From Anarhynchus alexandrinus (taxonomy: Eukaryota; Chordata; Aves; Charadriiformes; Charadriidae): a DNA stretch of 64,000 bases. The translations under genes and the position numbers were made by a program. A model generated the notes under the pieces. That model searched no databases and was not told where the DNA came from. It was given only the letters and a program-made list of their open reading frames with translations. Positions 39,986-53,065 of the stretch are shown one piece after another. Where the stretch lies: the NCBI GenBank assembly GCA_008711295.1, contig VUYV01000297.1, positions 150,736 through 214,735 on the forward strand, in the 5' to 3' direction. How positions within the stretch are numbered: the stretch's first letter is position 1; each line of letters starts with the position of its first letter.

Positions 39986-40304
39986 CCCCCGCCGCCGCGG
40001 CTCTCCCGCCCCGAAGCGAAACCTAGGCGGCCCTACTCCCCGCCGCATCCCCCCCCTCGGCCCCTCAACTCACAAAGGGGCCGGTGCGTGGCTTACCGGA
40101 GGCGGCGCGGGTGCCCGCCGGGCCCTCCTCGGCCGCGGGGCGGGCGGACGCCGCGGCGGCGGCTTCGGCGAGCGGAGTGGAGCGGAGGGGAGGGGAGGGG
40201 AGGAAACCCCCCAAGTGTTTCTTTTCCGAGGAAGGAGCCACGGGGGAGGGGAAGGGGAGGGGTTTCTCCCTCTTCCACCACCCCATCTTTCCACGGCGTG
40301 GCTG

Positions 40305-40435
40305 TTGCAAGGGGAAAAAAAAAAAAGTGAAGAAGAAAAAAGTTTTTGTTTTTTTGTTTGTTTTTTTTTTTTAAGAGAAAAGTGGGAGGGATTGAGGAGA
40401 GAGAGGGAAAAAGAAGAAAAAAAAAAAAAAAAAGA
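40305..40435. repeat. A/G-rich and T-rich low-complexity tract
   Basis: A-runs (40,315-40,326; 40,417-40,433) flank a T-rich stretch (40,342-40,373), with purine text AGAAGAAAAAAG between. It borders the CpG island. Confidence 0.8.
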
Positions 40436-40700
40436 GGCAGTGAAAGCCCCTCCGCTTCACGGTGGCAGAGGAACCCCACCGGGACGGCACCGCAGCATCC
40501 ACCGCCCCCCGGGACCCCCGGAGCCACGCGTCGCCCCGGGGAGGCGGCGGCGGGCCTCGACGGCGGCTGCGGGGAACGGGGGCTCCGCCTGCTCTCCTCC
40601 CGGTTACCGTCTGCTGCCCTCCGACACTGGGCTGGGGCGTCAGAGCTCGCAAGCAGCGGGGAAAGGGTGCTGTGCCCGGGGCTGGGGTAGCAGAGCTGTG

Positions 40701-42341
40701 AAATGCCGGGGCAGGGGGCTGTTGGGCAGGGGGCTATTGCACGGGGCCTGGGCAGCAGAGCCAGCAAACGAGGGCCCTTTACACCAGCAGAAAACGGGGA
40801 TGCTATCCTGGACTTTACCTTCACTGCCAAAGTTCTCACGGCTCCTCTCTGGGCACTGTGGGAACCCCCAGAAGGGCAGCGGGCACCCTGGCTGCGCCGT
40901 GTGTGCAGCACCATTACATGCACTTGAGGAGCGTGCCTAAAAATGCACGCTGTTGCCTTGGTGGGTCGAATGAAAAGACTGGAAATCACAGAGAAAAAAA
41001 AAATGGGAAAACAGCAAAAATTTTGTGATAGAAAATATAAATAGTGCACCACGTGGTGCATACTGTAAGCATATTACTGCTCAAAGAGAATAGATGTAAT
41101 AGGAGAAAAGATAAACTTCAGAATTCAGTACAAACCCCACAGTTGTTAAAGGCCAAGCCTGCAATTAGGCTATGAGTTGATTACACTATCGGAGCTCTCA
41201 TTCACCTATATACTTTCTCCAGATCCCATCGAGACTTCTGCATGCGTTCCCCAGTGTGTGCGTGTCAGGTGAATCGCCCTGTTGAAAAAGCTGTGTGCAA
41301 ACCCCGAACAGACATGCTCTGGCTGCTCTGCACCAGTTGAGTAATGCAAAGCAGCTGTAACTCTGGGGCAAGCAGCTGACTAAAAGAGCTTTACAGCTGC
41401 TTTGCATTGCTAAGGAGCACAAAGCAGTCAGAAACACACCACTGAATCTGATCTGCAGCCTTGCCAGAAGTTCCACTGAGTATTGAGACATCAGTCCTTG
41501 TTGTGGTTTTTTTTTTCTTTCAACCAAGCATGAAGATGCTGCTGACCACAGAAGAATTTCTGAACTTCCATAAGAGTCTGGGCAAAGCGCTTCATTCTTT
41601 TCCGGAGAGGCTTCGGTGGGAGGACCTGCCACTGGAGCCCTAAATCACAGCAGAGACGAAGTGTTCATCTGTTCCATTTTTGGTTTTTAAGTAGGCTTGT
41701 CACACTTTTCTTTGTATTTTTGGATGATAGCCTCAAAAATATCCTGTGGTTTGCTTTACAGTTGCCTAGTAGGGAGTCTGTTTCCCTCTGTGGATATTTA
41801 TAGCATTATTGGGTGACTTCATAGACTCTGCCAGCCACCTTGCCTTAACATTAAATGGACTAGTCTAATTCTGCCTTTTATTTTTCATCTTTGCATGCGA
41901 AAAGTAACAACCAGCCTCACTGCTCGGAGATTGTTTGTGGGTCTTGTTCTTCTCTGTCTCATTCACTTGAAACTGTGACCTCGTAGCAGTTACAGCTGAA
42001 GCATATTGCAGGAATCCTCTTCAGCAATAAAAGCTGGTGAGACATGTCATGATGGCACTGTTGACTGCAATTTTCCAAAGCTCAGACTTGACTCACAGGG
42101 CCCAAAATGTGTTCAGGATCGAGGTACCTCTGAGGTGGCTTCATCATAGGTGGAAAAGACAAGGATGCTGAAGTAGCTTTGTGTCCTGTGATACAAAGGA
42201 GGAGAGAGCAACCGAAACATGCTCAAGCACTGGCTTTGCCAGGGCTCATTTATTCCCTGCTAGCCTGAAACCGAGCCTGGATGTGTTTAAGGTGAAAAAC
42301 AAATCCTGCCTTTAAGTGAGTTTTCTTAAGAAAAAAAGAAT
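40701..42341. other. Intergenic, no gene recognised
   Basis: Ordinary sequence right of the CpG island. A short plus-strand frame at about 41,530-41,643 was considered and not supported. Confidence 0.4.
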
Positions 42342-43175
42342 CAGAACTGTGGAATGGTTTAGGTTGAAAGGGACCTTAAAGATCATCTAGTTCCAACCCC
42401 CCTGCCATGGGCAGGGACACCTCCCACTACACCAGGTTGTTCAAAGCCCCATCCAGCCTGGCCTTGAACACCTCTAGGGATGGGGCATCTACAACTTCTC
42501 TGGGCAACCTGTTCCAGTGCCTCACCACCCTCATTGTAAAAAATTTCTTCCTGATACCGAATCTAAATCTACTCTTTTCTAGTTTGAAGCCATTACCCCT
42601 CGTCCTACCACTACATGCCTTTGCAAAAAGTCTCTCTCCAGCTTTCTTGTAGGCCCCCTCCAGATACTGGAAGGCTGCTATAAGGTCTCCCTAGAGCCTT
42701 CTCTTCTCTAGGCTGAAGAACCCCAACTCTCTCAGCCTGTCCTCATAGGAGAGGTGCTCCACCCCTCTGATCATCTTCATGGCCCTCCTCTGGACCCGCT
42801 CCAACAGGTCCATGTCTTTCTTGTGCTGAGGACTCCGAAGCTGGACCCAGTACTCCAGGTAGGTTCTCACAAGAGTGGGGTAGAGGGGCAGAATCACCTC
42901 CCGCGACCTGCTGGCCATGCTTCATCTGATGCAGCCCAGGATGCAGTTGGCTTTCTGGGCTGCGAGTGCACATTGCTGGCTCACGTTGAGCTTCTCATCC
43001 ACCAACACCCCGAAGTCCTCCTCAGGGCTGCTCTCAATCCATTCTCCTCCCAGTCTGCATTTGTGCTTGGGATTGCCGCGACCCAGGTGCAGGACCTTGC
43101 ATTTGGCCTGATTGAACTTCATGAGGTTCTCACAGGCCCACCTCTCAAGCCCGTCCAGGTCCCTCTGGATGGCAA
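42342..43175 (-). mobile_element. CR1 LINE, 3' part, minus strand
   Basis: Starts at the left with the reverse complement of the CR1 terminus (GAATGGTTTAGGTTGAAAGG, then CTAGTTCCAACCCCCCTGCC). It continues through the ORF2 end: minus-strand frames hold [42 protein letters not shown] text in part, and [13 protein letters not shown] with a [21 protein letters not shown] stretch. It is broken by frameshifts and 5'-truncated near 43,175. Confidence 0.95.
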
Positions 43176-46100
43176 AAGAACAGAAGTAAATTTCCTAGAA
43201 CCAAGAGACTCCCCACGCTCTCACCACTGGATTGATACTTTTTTTCCCAACTGCTTTCGGTGCACAGATTCCTGCCTGAAAGGCTCTGTGTAATGACAGT
43301 GAGGATGCAGGCAGGCCATAAGCAACTCGCTTTGAACACAGCCACTGGTGCATCGCTAGAGAAAGCTGGATCCGTCCTAAAGAGGGTTTCTGAGATGCCC
43401 AGGATGCTGATGACAGCGCGGAGAGGAACAGCTCCCAAGAAGAGGCCAGAATTTGTCCTTGTGATTTACAAGTTTTATCCTACCCCTCATTTTTGCCTCT
43501 GTCTAAGGATACATATACTCTCACTATCCCTGATACTAAAACTTAAAAAAAACATTAAACATGAAAGCATTAATTGATAGAGCTGCTGACAGAATGAACC
43601 ATTTCCAGAGAGCTTTGTCTGAAGTCCAGCTGCTGAGGGCAGTAGGTCTGAGTTCATTCTACTTTTGGATCATAGTTCTGCCTTGTGGCATTTCTCTGCT
43701 TGTTCTTCAGCAATCACCAAGTCTTTGGTAAGTTCAGAGATGTTGATACCCAACAGCCCAAGATCCAGTAACACCCTAACAGCTTCATTCCTTCTCAGCG
43801 TGCGGATTCCTTACGGCCTGCACAAGATAGGAAGAGCAACAAGCTGCCTATTTGCCCCTTTGGGGCAAATTGGGGGGCAAATTTGGGAGGTGTGGGAAGA
43901 AGAAAGGTATTTGGGGGCAGGTCACTGCAAACTGCTGAATAAAGGTGGTTTTCTAGGAAAGCAAGAGACATGCATTGTCCCAGAGGAAGGGAGAAGGTAA
44001 TATGGTGAGGGAAAGACCTGAGGTGGAGAGAATGAGCACTGAAAATCTGCAGGAGAAAGGGAGAGAGGTACAGAAAAGCAAAAGGAGAAGAACATAGAGG
44101 GCACAGGGGTGGGAAGATGGGTGAACATGTTAGATGTGTCAGTACTGCTTTGCCCTTCACCCAGCAAAACTGTGAGTAGAAGCTTAGCTGGAGCTGGAGC
44201 ATCATCTCCAGAGGATGAGTGACTGATTATTTACTGGGCCCCCAACCAGACCCAAACATGCTGTCGCCCACCGGTGTGCACGCTGGCTTTGTGTGCACAA
44301 GGGAGGGTAAACTGCCCTGGCGATGGAGCGATCCAAGTGGCCCAGACATAACCTGGGAAATTCCTGCCAGGTGGTCAACCATGAAGCAAAGGGAGAGAAG
44401 AAGGCATGGGGCAGGCCTGGGTACCCTGGCATGAGAGGGGATGCAGGCAGCGCATGAGGCTTTGTACAGAGTGGAGGGTGGAAGGATGCTTGGGGGGTGG
44501 GTAGGAAATGACTGCCACGATCTCCCGATGTGCTGCAAGTCCAGCCTGCAAACAGTACAAAATGTACAACCTTTGACTGCATACAGTCTTAGGTGGGTTT
44601 TCCCTTTTGACCCTTCTTCCCCTTTCTAGGTGGTCCCTCTCATAACTTTCTAAAAGCCTGCTTTTAGGAGATGCTAACAGCAAAGCATTAAGAAGAAGAA
44701 GAAGAAAAAAGAAAAAAACCCAAACAACATCACAAAAAGAGAAAGCCAGGAGGACAAAACCAACACACAAAAATCCCCCAGCCCCCTTCCTCCACTCCCC
44801 CCAGAAAAAAAAAACCCAAACAAAAACACCTTTCTGTGGTTTACAGTGGAGGATGTATTAGTTCAGCTCTTATGAGAAAAATTAGCACAAGTAGTGGCCC
44901 CTTTGCGTGAAGCGGTGGCCAGGCCCCTCCTTCCCCTCTGAGAGCAGGGCTCTTCTCAGTAATGAAGAGAAACTGCTTTCCAGGAAAGCGAAGGTACAGG
45001 GGCTGCCCAGAGTGGAGTGACCTAGGGCAGCTGCGGGGAGCTGTGAGCCGCTGCTTGCAGGCTGCCAACCTCCGGCACCGAGATGGTGTGCTCCCGTACC
45101 GAGCGATGCTGAATGTCACAGAGGGCTTGAGGGCGGGGAGCCATAGCCAGCCGTGCCATGGGCACCCCACACACTGCTGCCGATGCACCTTCATTCTGGT
45201 CTGCAACACCCTCTGCCGTTCTGGCTTTCCCCCACAACCGTGGTGGACACCATGCTTATGCACTTCAGCCTGCACTGCCAGCCCAGCCCGGGGTTCCTGC
45301 ACGTTCCTCAGCTGGACCTGAGGTTCATGGAGCAGCGGGGAACATACGCCCGTTCTCCCAGCACCATCGGGCAATGTGCAACCTGATGTGGCTGCAGGCA
45401 GCAAGGGCAGGAGGTGAAGTTGGGGAGCCGAGTGAGCCAGCACGCTGTTGAGCCCCGGCACGGCGGTTGCCATCGTGAGGCTGTGCTTCGCAGGGAGGCT
45501 GCTGCGGGGTGCAGCGGCCTGGAGCTGAGCTGCAGCGAGCAGTGGCTGCAGCGCTGGGCAGAAGCAGCCCAGTGGGACAGAGGGATGCTTTACTGGTGGC
45601 TGCTCAGGCTGCTGTTTGAAGGAAGGGGCTTCCCTGTGCAAAGCAGGGCAGATGGGCACAACCAGCTCCTTTCCCTACAATCACATAGGCCCAAAAAGCT
45701 GAGATTAAAATGTACCCAATCTGCTGCTTTAGGTTTTTATAATATGCGCAGTTATTTCTGTGAGGACACAAGTCTAGCAACTCCTTGTAACTTTATTATT
45801 GCCAAACTCCAAAATCAGAGGAGGGGAAAAAAGGGAGGGCAGTTCTCACTCATTGCCAGTGCAGTTATGGCTCCATGCGTGCCCCTGGTTCATTTGAGGG
45901 AGGAAGACCCAGCAGTCAGTGACCTTCTAGGTTTTCAAAGAAAGCACCACACTGCATAGCCTAGAAGGTATTTAGGTCAGATTTAAGCAGCTGCAGAGAA
46001 AACAAACAGCCCTTTCTAACTGTATAGCAAACCACTCTCTTGCCTCTGAATCTGGCCTGTATGTCAAACACCTTAGAGCAGTAACAGAGGACGATCCGGG

Positions 46101-49100
46101 ACAGGGGAAAGGAGGTACCAGTCTGCTGCACCAATGGACTCAGGTGTGAGCTCCCTGGGGCTCTGTGGCCCCGTAAATCTGTGTCCACCTCAGCTAACTC
46201 CTCCAAATGTTGCTGCCTGACAGACACACAGGGAGATGCTCAGTTAAGGATTTCATTGTGCCCCTGAGACCTATTGCTTCTCTCTGTTATCCCACATTTT
46301 CAGGATGTGTTCCTGGAGTGCTGTCCAAAAGTGGTGGACCTTGCCTGGAGCCTTCCACTCAGAATTCTTTGCCTGGAACATGTAGCCTCAGCCCTGCCCA
46401 TGTTTCCCCGGATTTGTTCCCCCATGCTGAGACAGGAGGTGATGCTGAACCCTCCCATAGGTGACAGGCTCCAAGTTCTGACCTATGTCCACCTGCTTCA
46501 GTGTTTTCCCCAAACTAAACAAAAACAGCCATGAGAGGCCACCCCGAAGGAGCGCAGGGAGCGACCCAAGACATAGACCCCATAGCAGAGAGGTCTTAAG
46601 TCACTGCTGGACCTAGGAGCATGGGCTTCCTCAGCTGAGGAAGCTGAGCCTCTAAACGAAGAAAAACAACATTGAAGGCAAGAAGGACTACAACTATAGG
46701 CTATAATTTTGGGAGCAGTTGTAGCAGAAGCATTGCAGGCGGTGTCTGCATCTGACACCGGTGTCTGTTGCACTAGACTGATTTCCAGACTGGTCTGCTT
46801 TCCTGATGATCACAGGACAATAGACTCTGTCACATTAATCATTGTGGCTTTGTTAAACATCTTATCTTGATTCAAAAACTGCTGATGGTTGGGAAGCTGC
46901 CACCACCCTAAGTAAACTGCTCAAGTACTTAACTACTTTCTCCATTATAAAATGTATACCTCATCTCTAGGCTGTTTTTTCTTGTGCCATTGTTGGGCAG
47001 AGCAGCTAGTAGAGGAGCAAAAATTTAAATGTACATAGGTATATTTAGGTTTTGATGGTATCAGTCCTAAGCTTTCCTCTTCCATAAGATGTCTTCAAAC
47101 CCCTTAACAGTCCTTAGAGCTCTTGCAGGAAGCTTCTCCAACTTGTTAACTTCCTCCTTGAATTGTAGATGTCAAAACTGGGAATTCTTTCACATCAGTA
47201 ATCACATCCATGGAATTAGCAGACACAATATAATCTCTTGCAATATAATCTCATTACACCTGCTCCGCATTTCCTGCGGAGGAATTCCATCTGAGGATGG
47301 AATTAGACTTTCTGACTGCAGCGTTGCGCTGGGAGCTCACATTCAGCTACTTCTACATCATGAGTCAAGCCTTTGCCGGAGTCACTTCTTCCATGGACAG
47401 AGCTGCCAGACAAGAAGTGTGGCTCACGTTGAGTAACTTACCATCGAGCTGTTTCAAAAACACACGTTACGTGCTTGTACCAACTTTAACATTTTGACAC
47501 TTGCTAACTAGTCAATTTTCAGTCCAATTACTACAGAATTTGTTAATTTGGTATCATTCCAGTTTTTTAAAAATCAAAACACAGTATAAGACTATCACAT
47601 TCCTTGCTGGAGCCATATTACGTCAACAGCTTTTACATTTATCAGCCAAATCCATAACCCAAACCTATAATTTACATCTCCAAAAGTTACCAACTCAGTT
47701 GCATGGATTCTTTTCCATAAACAGATGAGACTTGGCATTTACTAGAACTCTTCCCTTGTTTTTAAATCATCCTTGTATGTGCCGTTTCCTTATTCTGTCT
47801 GAGGTCAATAAGGAGCTGGTAGGCCTGTAATTACAAGCGTCAGATTACTTCTGGTTTTCACTATTATTTTGTCTCAGCCTATGGGGAATCTGCCAGATTT
47901 TCAAAGTGAAGGAAGGTTAAGTCTAGACAAGAGCTGGAGAGAAACTCCTCTCCTTCCCCTGCCGCTTCTCAATTAAATACATTAAAATAGGTGCTTACTA
48001 TAACAATGTGTACGGGTTTTGTAGAGACCTAGAGAGTAGCTTGCCTTGCTAGTTACCCAAAACAGGCCCAGGGGATGGGAACCGGCAGAGACTCATGAAT
48101 CTGTCCAAAATAGAAAAGACTTTCTGATTAAGGAGGAAATGGAAAGCTGAAACAGGAAAGAGTTTATTTGTAGGATGGGTGCTCATATATAATTTATATG
48201 CAGTAAATGTTTCTAGCTATTTCATTAGTTGCAAATAAAGGGATACAAATGTGCACCACTTTGCAGCTAATGCATGGCGTGTGCCTGGGGCTGCTCCAGC
48301 TGAATGGTGGTGGTTCATGTGGGGATGATTTAACACTCCTGCGGCCCCACTATCCAAATTCTGCTGCAGGTTAATCCCTGGAGCAGATGCACGCCACTTT
48401 TTCAACCATTCATAGCTTGGCTTGTTAACTTAAACTGCCAAAGATTTCCATTTAAACTATCACATTGGCCCCAGACTGTGGTAGGTAAGAAGCCAGCATC
48501 TGTTTGTCTCTCCCACATTCTGCAGGGCTGGAGAGCTCTGGGACAAGGAGCACAACAGGCACATGCCTGGGGCAAGAGGAGAGAAACCAACTGAAGCCAT
48601 CACAGCATTTTTTGAGCTTAATATGTCAGCGACTATTTCGGGCATCAGAGACTCATTCACATCAGTGAAATCATCAACAGGAAATCAGGGAAAACCAAAA
48701 GAAAAGTACACCACATGAGGTACCTGGATGGGTCTGCAGCTGTTGAGCAGGGCTTGGGATGGCAAGACCTCTCAGGCTGCAGGACATTCACATCCTACCT
48801 CAACTCTTCCCATGTGGGCAGCTCATTTAAACCCTTGACACTCCCTGAGACCATCTCTGAGGCAAGCAAGGTTTATGGATGGAGCTCAAGGGAGGGAGAT
48901 GTCCAATGGGAAATGTCCGCAGGGTGCAGATCTGTGGTTCAGCCCCTCACTGAGGCCTCTCCTTCTCATAAGTCCTGTTCCCCTTCCAGAACAAGGTCCT
49001 CACCTCCACAACCTTGTGCAGAGGGCAGGGATGAGAGGGCAGCTTTCCTCAGGCAGGGGGAAACCAAGCAGTGTGCATGACAAAGGGCAGAAGAACTATT

Positions 49101-50655
49101 GGGGATCCATGCACGGGAGAGGTGGGGGCTTCCCTGTGATCATTAAGTCCCTCTGCTCCCGCTAACCCTACTGTGGGCTGCCTAAGTAGTGCCTGCACCC
49201 AACACCATCAGCTCTGCACTCACCAGATTGCCCTTAGCTCCTTGCAGGGATCCTTCCCCTGCTCTGGGCTGCTGGAGCAGGGAAGAAGCTGGTCCCTGTC
49301 CCAGAGCAGGAAATGCTCTGCACGCCCTGACAGCACCCCAGACCTGCCTGCTGCCTGCAAACCCAAAGCCTGGGAGGCAGCAGGCTGGGGCTGGTTATGG
49401 GATACATTTTGCCCTGTGATCACTTTTATTTTCCTGTCCACTGTAGATTGCAGCATACGCTCACAATGTGGGGCTTTATATAGAGGTATATACTCTATAT
49501 ATCCTTTGGAAGAAATCAGTTAAGGTAGCAATAGTAATGCTTTTTTACTTGTATAAATTGCACAAGAGAATTCAGGGTACAGGGCTATTACTAATAAATC
49601 ACCATAAATAGATCAATATGTCAGTGCTCTAATCCAACCAGCTATGGGGAATTTGTCCCTTGGTAACAATCAATGTGCTGTACTTAAACTTTCCTCACCA
49701 GATCTGCAGCTAGCACAAACTGATCAATGCTGTTCCAAGTCAGCAGAGCATAACAGTTTTGCATGTCTCAATGTTCACCCTTGCAAGTCTCCTCCTCCTT
49801 TGCAAGGACACAGAGGTTAAATTATCCTTTGCTAAGTACAGTTCTTAAGCAAAACCAGCCTTTCTTACCATCAGGCCAGTGCAGCCCAGCCAACACCTCA
49901 GCACTTTGCCAGGTGGAGTCTAATTTGGTCCTCCACAGGCAGCAATTCCACTGCACTAGTCTCCAGCATTTTAGAAGTAGGTGCAGCAAAATTAATTTTG
50001 TGAGCCATCCAAATTTTGCCATGCATCCTGCACGGGCCCTCCTCCTGGGGGTGGTTTGCCAGGCAGTGCAGGGGGAGATACGCAGTCTTGTAAGATGCTG
50101 GGCTGCTCTTTCAGAGGGGTAAGTAGCATTGCTAGAGAACACGAGGGACCTGGAGAAGATTTCAACAATCTGGCTTTGGCTTATGGGATGACAGTCCTGC
50201 TGCTGAGGGAGGGTCCAGGGCTGCATCCCAGTGCAGCCTTCACCACTTGGAGCTCTATGCTACATCACCTATCGCTGATGATTTCTGTGAGGAATTTTTC
50301 TTTTCCATAAGGTTCCTGCTGATGGAGCCTCCTACCAGAATTGACTTGGGATGCAAGTCACAAGAGTCAGAATTCACTAGAGAACACATCCTTCCCACCC
50401 AAGACTCAGAGGTCATCTGTCAGACCCAGAGGTCATCTGTCTGACCCAAAGCAAAGAGAGCCCACATCCTACTGGCTGCTGGAGTGGGGGTGAGGGTCCA
50501 AGACCTGTGAGTGGTAATGCACATACTACCAGGGTAAGCATTTACAGCATGATCCCAGGGTTATCCCAAACAAGGCTTGTGCCTGAAAAATGGTATTAAG
50601 CAGATGTCAGGGGTGCCAGATAAATTTAGTAACTACCACATATCTACAAGGTCTG
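43176..50655. other. Intergenic, no gene recognised
   Basis: Includes a palindromic word TTTGCCCCTTTGGGGCAAA (43,850-43,868), an A-rich purine tract (44,690-44,830) and a GC-rich block (44,900-45,640) whose frames on both strands do not match anything I know. No exon, RNA gene or LTR could be supported. Confidence 0.35.
50405..50446. repeat. Two-copy 20-21-base tandem repeat
   Basis: CAGAGGTCATCTGTC is repeated directly, followed by AGACC and TGACC. A local slippage duplication. Confidence 0.8.
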
Positions 50656-50656
50656 T

Positions 50657-52132
50657 CCAGAGCTCTAGGCTGTTAACAAGCTCCCTGGGAACAGCTCTCA
50701 CCATGTAGCTCTCAGAGGATGTTGCTGGCAGGTACAAGTTCTCAGAGGTGAAGTTCCCTGTGCCCTGGGGACATGTGGCAGCCAAGGCCTGAGGACCCTG
50801 GAGTGATACCCTGTGCCGAGCTTCTATGCCTGGCTGGACAATGCCACCACCTTTGATGAGTTCTTTCCACTGCTCCCCAGAGGTGAATGTGGCTTGCAAG
50901 GATGGGCTCTGTGTCATGCTTCACGTCTGCATGCCTGATGCTCTCTCCTTTTCAGATGGCAGCTGAGTGGCAACGGATTGTCCTGGCTATGGCCACGGCC
51001 ACCAACCACAGAGGTTTGTGCAAGGGGTCCACATCATTCCTGCTCCTGACACAGGGTCCTCTTCCTCAAGAGCCACACCACAAGCAGAAGAACTGCAATC
51101 CTAGCAGCCCCTGCGTAACAATTACACTGCTTTCTGGTGGCTTATCGTGAAGAAATCCCAGCAATTCACAGGAAGACCCTGCCCTCCATAACAGCAGTAG
51201 CAAAGATTGATTATTGAGTGCATTTTACAAATCTGTTCTACAAAAAAAAAACCCTCTTGCTTTTCACCTTTTGTAATCAGACACCCACCTCTGACAGTTG
51301 TAAGAAAGAAGCTGTAGGTGGTACTGTGCTCCCCCTCCCTTTGCATGGTTCCACAGTGCTTGTGCTTTCCTGCCCCTCCTTCATGGAGGCCTGAGAAAAA
51401 GCAATGTGGTGGACTTTCCAAACCTATAAGAATTCATGTTCTGATTTCCTTTCTAATGGCTCACCTGGAGGGGACGTTGTGAGCTGCATAGCTCTCTTAT
51501 TTCTTCTCTGTGATGGGTCCCCAAGGTTACCTTTCAACTGCTGTGGTGCAGAGACTATTTTGCCAGGATGAATTTGAGCTAGGCAGGAAAAATGGGGCTG
51601 TAAGCTTCTACGCTGGTTTCTTTCAAGCTTTGCTGGCTGTTCTGAAAATGTATAGTGCAATTTAGGAGACTGATGTGCTGAACTGAGCAGAGAGTTTTCA
51701 ATTACCAATATAAAACTGACTCCCTAAGAACAGACATTCATTCTGCTCTCTCCAACTGTTCTAGGCAAGGCGTCCCACTGCTCACAGCGAAGCTTGACTT
51801 TGCTTCATTTGACTGCTGAGTCCTTGACTGAAGGGGAATGGTTGGGATCTACATTAGGCCTGGTAGACTCTGACTGCTGGAGGGGATGCAAGGCACCAGC
51901 AAGCAGTATTCCTGGCCATACTCGGGTATTGACTTTCTCAAAGCCTAGTCTATACAGTCACCCCCTTTCTGGGCAACTAATGAGGAAAACCGTGTAGAAA
52001 CCTCTCTGGCTGAGTGGTGTCTGCTTTTGCAGAAGAGGAGTGAAGCGACTAATGCAGTGCTGTCTGCTGTTTATCTGCTGCAACTTGGCCCCGCAGTAGA
52101 GTCAGTTCACTGCGATGGGTCACAGTATGGGA
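50657..52132 (+). pseudogene. SERHL2 tandem pseudogene copy (5' exons only)
   Basis: Three stretches match consecutive SERHL2 exons in order and orientation, about 6.4 kb upstream of the intact gene. The first (50,746-50,882, plus flanking leader from 50,657) keeps [14 protein letters not shown], then has TGA for the Trp codon and a frameshift. The second (from 50,956) keeps the acceptor but diverges soon. The third (52,089-52,130) keeps ATGGGTCACAGTATGG but has TAG for a Trp codon, a GG for the acceptor AG and GA for the donor GT. Intervening intron text is recognisably related. No later exons are present. The copy cannot encode the hydrolase. Confidence 0.85.
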
Positions 52133-52489
52133 GAGCGACTCTCGTCCCTGAAGCAACGTGATTCCAGCAAGTGTTAGAGTTCAGACGAGTTTCTCCATCA
52201 AGAGAGTGACAGAAATCCAGCACTGGTGTCAAGCACTGAGCCTGTTTGATGTCACTACGATGCTCCTGGGTCACAGTTAAAACATCTCGCGGCAATGCTG
52301 CAGTGCAGGCAGTTTCCACGATCAGTAACGTGTCTTCTGGAAGTAGTCAAGGATGCAGCCGTACCTCCATGACCGAGACTCCTCACAGGTCCCTATCATG
52401 CCCAATAGGTTGATCGCAGACCCCACAGATGTAATTAACTCCTCGTTACTCTTGAGGAGCCCCACCCAAACACAGGCATCATACAAGGC

Positions 52490-52677
52490 ACCAGATGCCT
52501 CCACATAGCTCCTCCCTGCCCCGGGCACCCAGGGGAGAGCTTGCAAGAGCTGGGCCAGGCTGGGGGCTCCAGGACCAGCTGGAGGAGGTGGAGGCTGCGA
52601 TGGTTTCACCTGTTTGCTCAGGTGAGAGGCTTTGGGGTCTGGAGAAGGAGGCAGGCTGGGTTGCTGCGACTTTGGGG
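52490..52677 (-). repeat. Inverted copy of a SERHL2 intron segment, part 1
   Basis: Read on the minus strand, this matches 62,71x-62,870 in the SERHL2 intron before the last visible exon, for example TCACCTGAGCAAACAGGTG followed by a proline-codon run and CAGCTCTTGCAAGC. Only a few substitutions separate the copies. It lies directly after the SERHL2 pseudogene and ends at the LTR boundary at 52,678. Confidence 0.85.
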
Positions 52678-53051
52678 TGTGAGAAACGCTTGCTCACAGA
52701 TAAAAATGTAGCGAGGACAAAGTCTTCGAAGCAAAGATAAAGTTTATTCCAGATCAAAATAAATGAGTCAGCTGACTCAGGTGCCTCTCAAAAAGAGCAC
52801 ACTTAGTTACAAAACTCCAGGTATTTATGTCCTGTCCCCTTTTCCCATTGGTTAGGTACTTTAGGGTGCACATTCTTTCACGACCGGTTAGCCTATCACA
52901 AACTTGATTCACATTTTTCTCCTTTTAAGGAGTTGTTTTTCACAGCTCTGCTTGTGTCATCGACACACAAAATGGCTGTTCATAGCTCTGCTTGTGTCGT
53001 CGACATACAAAATGGCTGAAGCAAAACAATCCCTGAGTTTCATCTCTCACA
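52678..53051 (-). repeat. 3' LTR of the retrovirus-like element
   Basis: The 374-base unit begins TGTGAGAGATG and ends GTTTCTCACA on the minus strand, giving terminal TG...CA with a short inverted repeat. It carries an AATAAA (minus strand, near 52,739) close to its 3' end and two tandem copies of an about 40-base unit containing GCTCTGCTTGTGTC on the plus strand. Confidence 0.8.
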
Positions 53052-53065
53052 ATCCACCCCCTTTT
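53052..53065 (-). other. Polypurine tract next to the 3' LTR
   Basis: AAAAGGGGGTGGAT lies immediately 5' of the LTR start on the minus strand, the expected site for plus-strand priming. It fixes the element's orientation. Confidence 0.7.

Larger units (their letters stand above)
39816..40700. promoter_or_regulatory. CpG island with assembly gap, candidate promoter
   Basis: The most CpG-dense stretch in the window, with GCCGCCGCGG, CGGCGGCGG and GGGGAGGGGAGG words on both sides of a run of Ns. This looks like a housekeeping-type promoter and 5' UTR. No adjacent coding exon or splice-linked frame could be identified on either strand, so the transcript it serves is unknown. Long open frames across it come from base composition and the Ns. 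Confidence 0.7.

Noticed and set aside
39573..40940. A 455-codon plus-strand frame
   Set aside because: It runs through 86 Ns and CpG-island text; composition is low-complexity Gly/Arg/Lys/Phe and no domain is visible.
41461..41643. Short plus-strand frame with an exon-like look after a T-run
   Set aside because: No family resemblance, no donor, and it ends in a stop after about 37 codons; chance is enough.
43850..43868. Palindrome TTTGCCCCTTTGGGGCAAA as a terminator or binding site
   Set aside because: A lone short palindrome in intergenic DNA; no gene nearby gives it a role.
44841..45659. A 272-codon minus-strand frame
   Set aside because: GC-rich block open by composition; the residues show no domain or splice context, so it is kept only as a low-interest finding.
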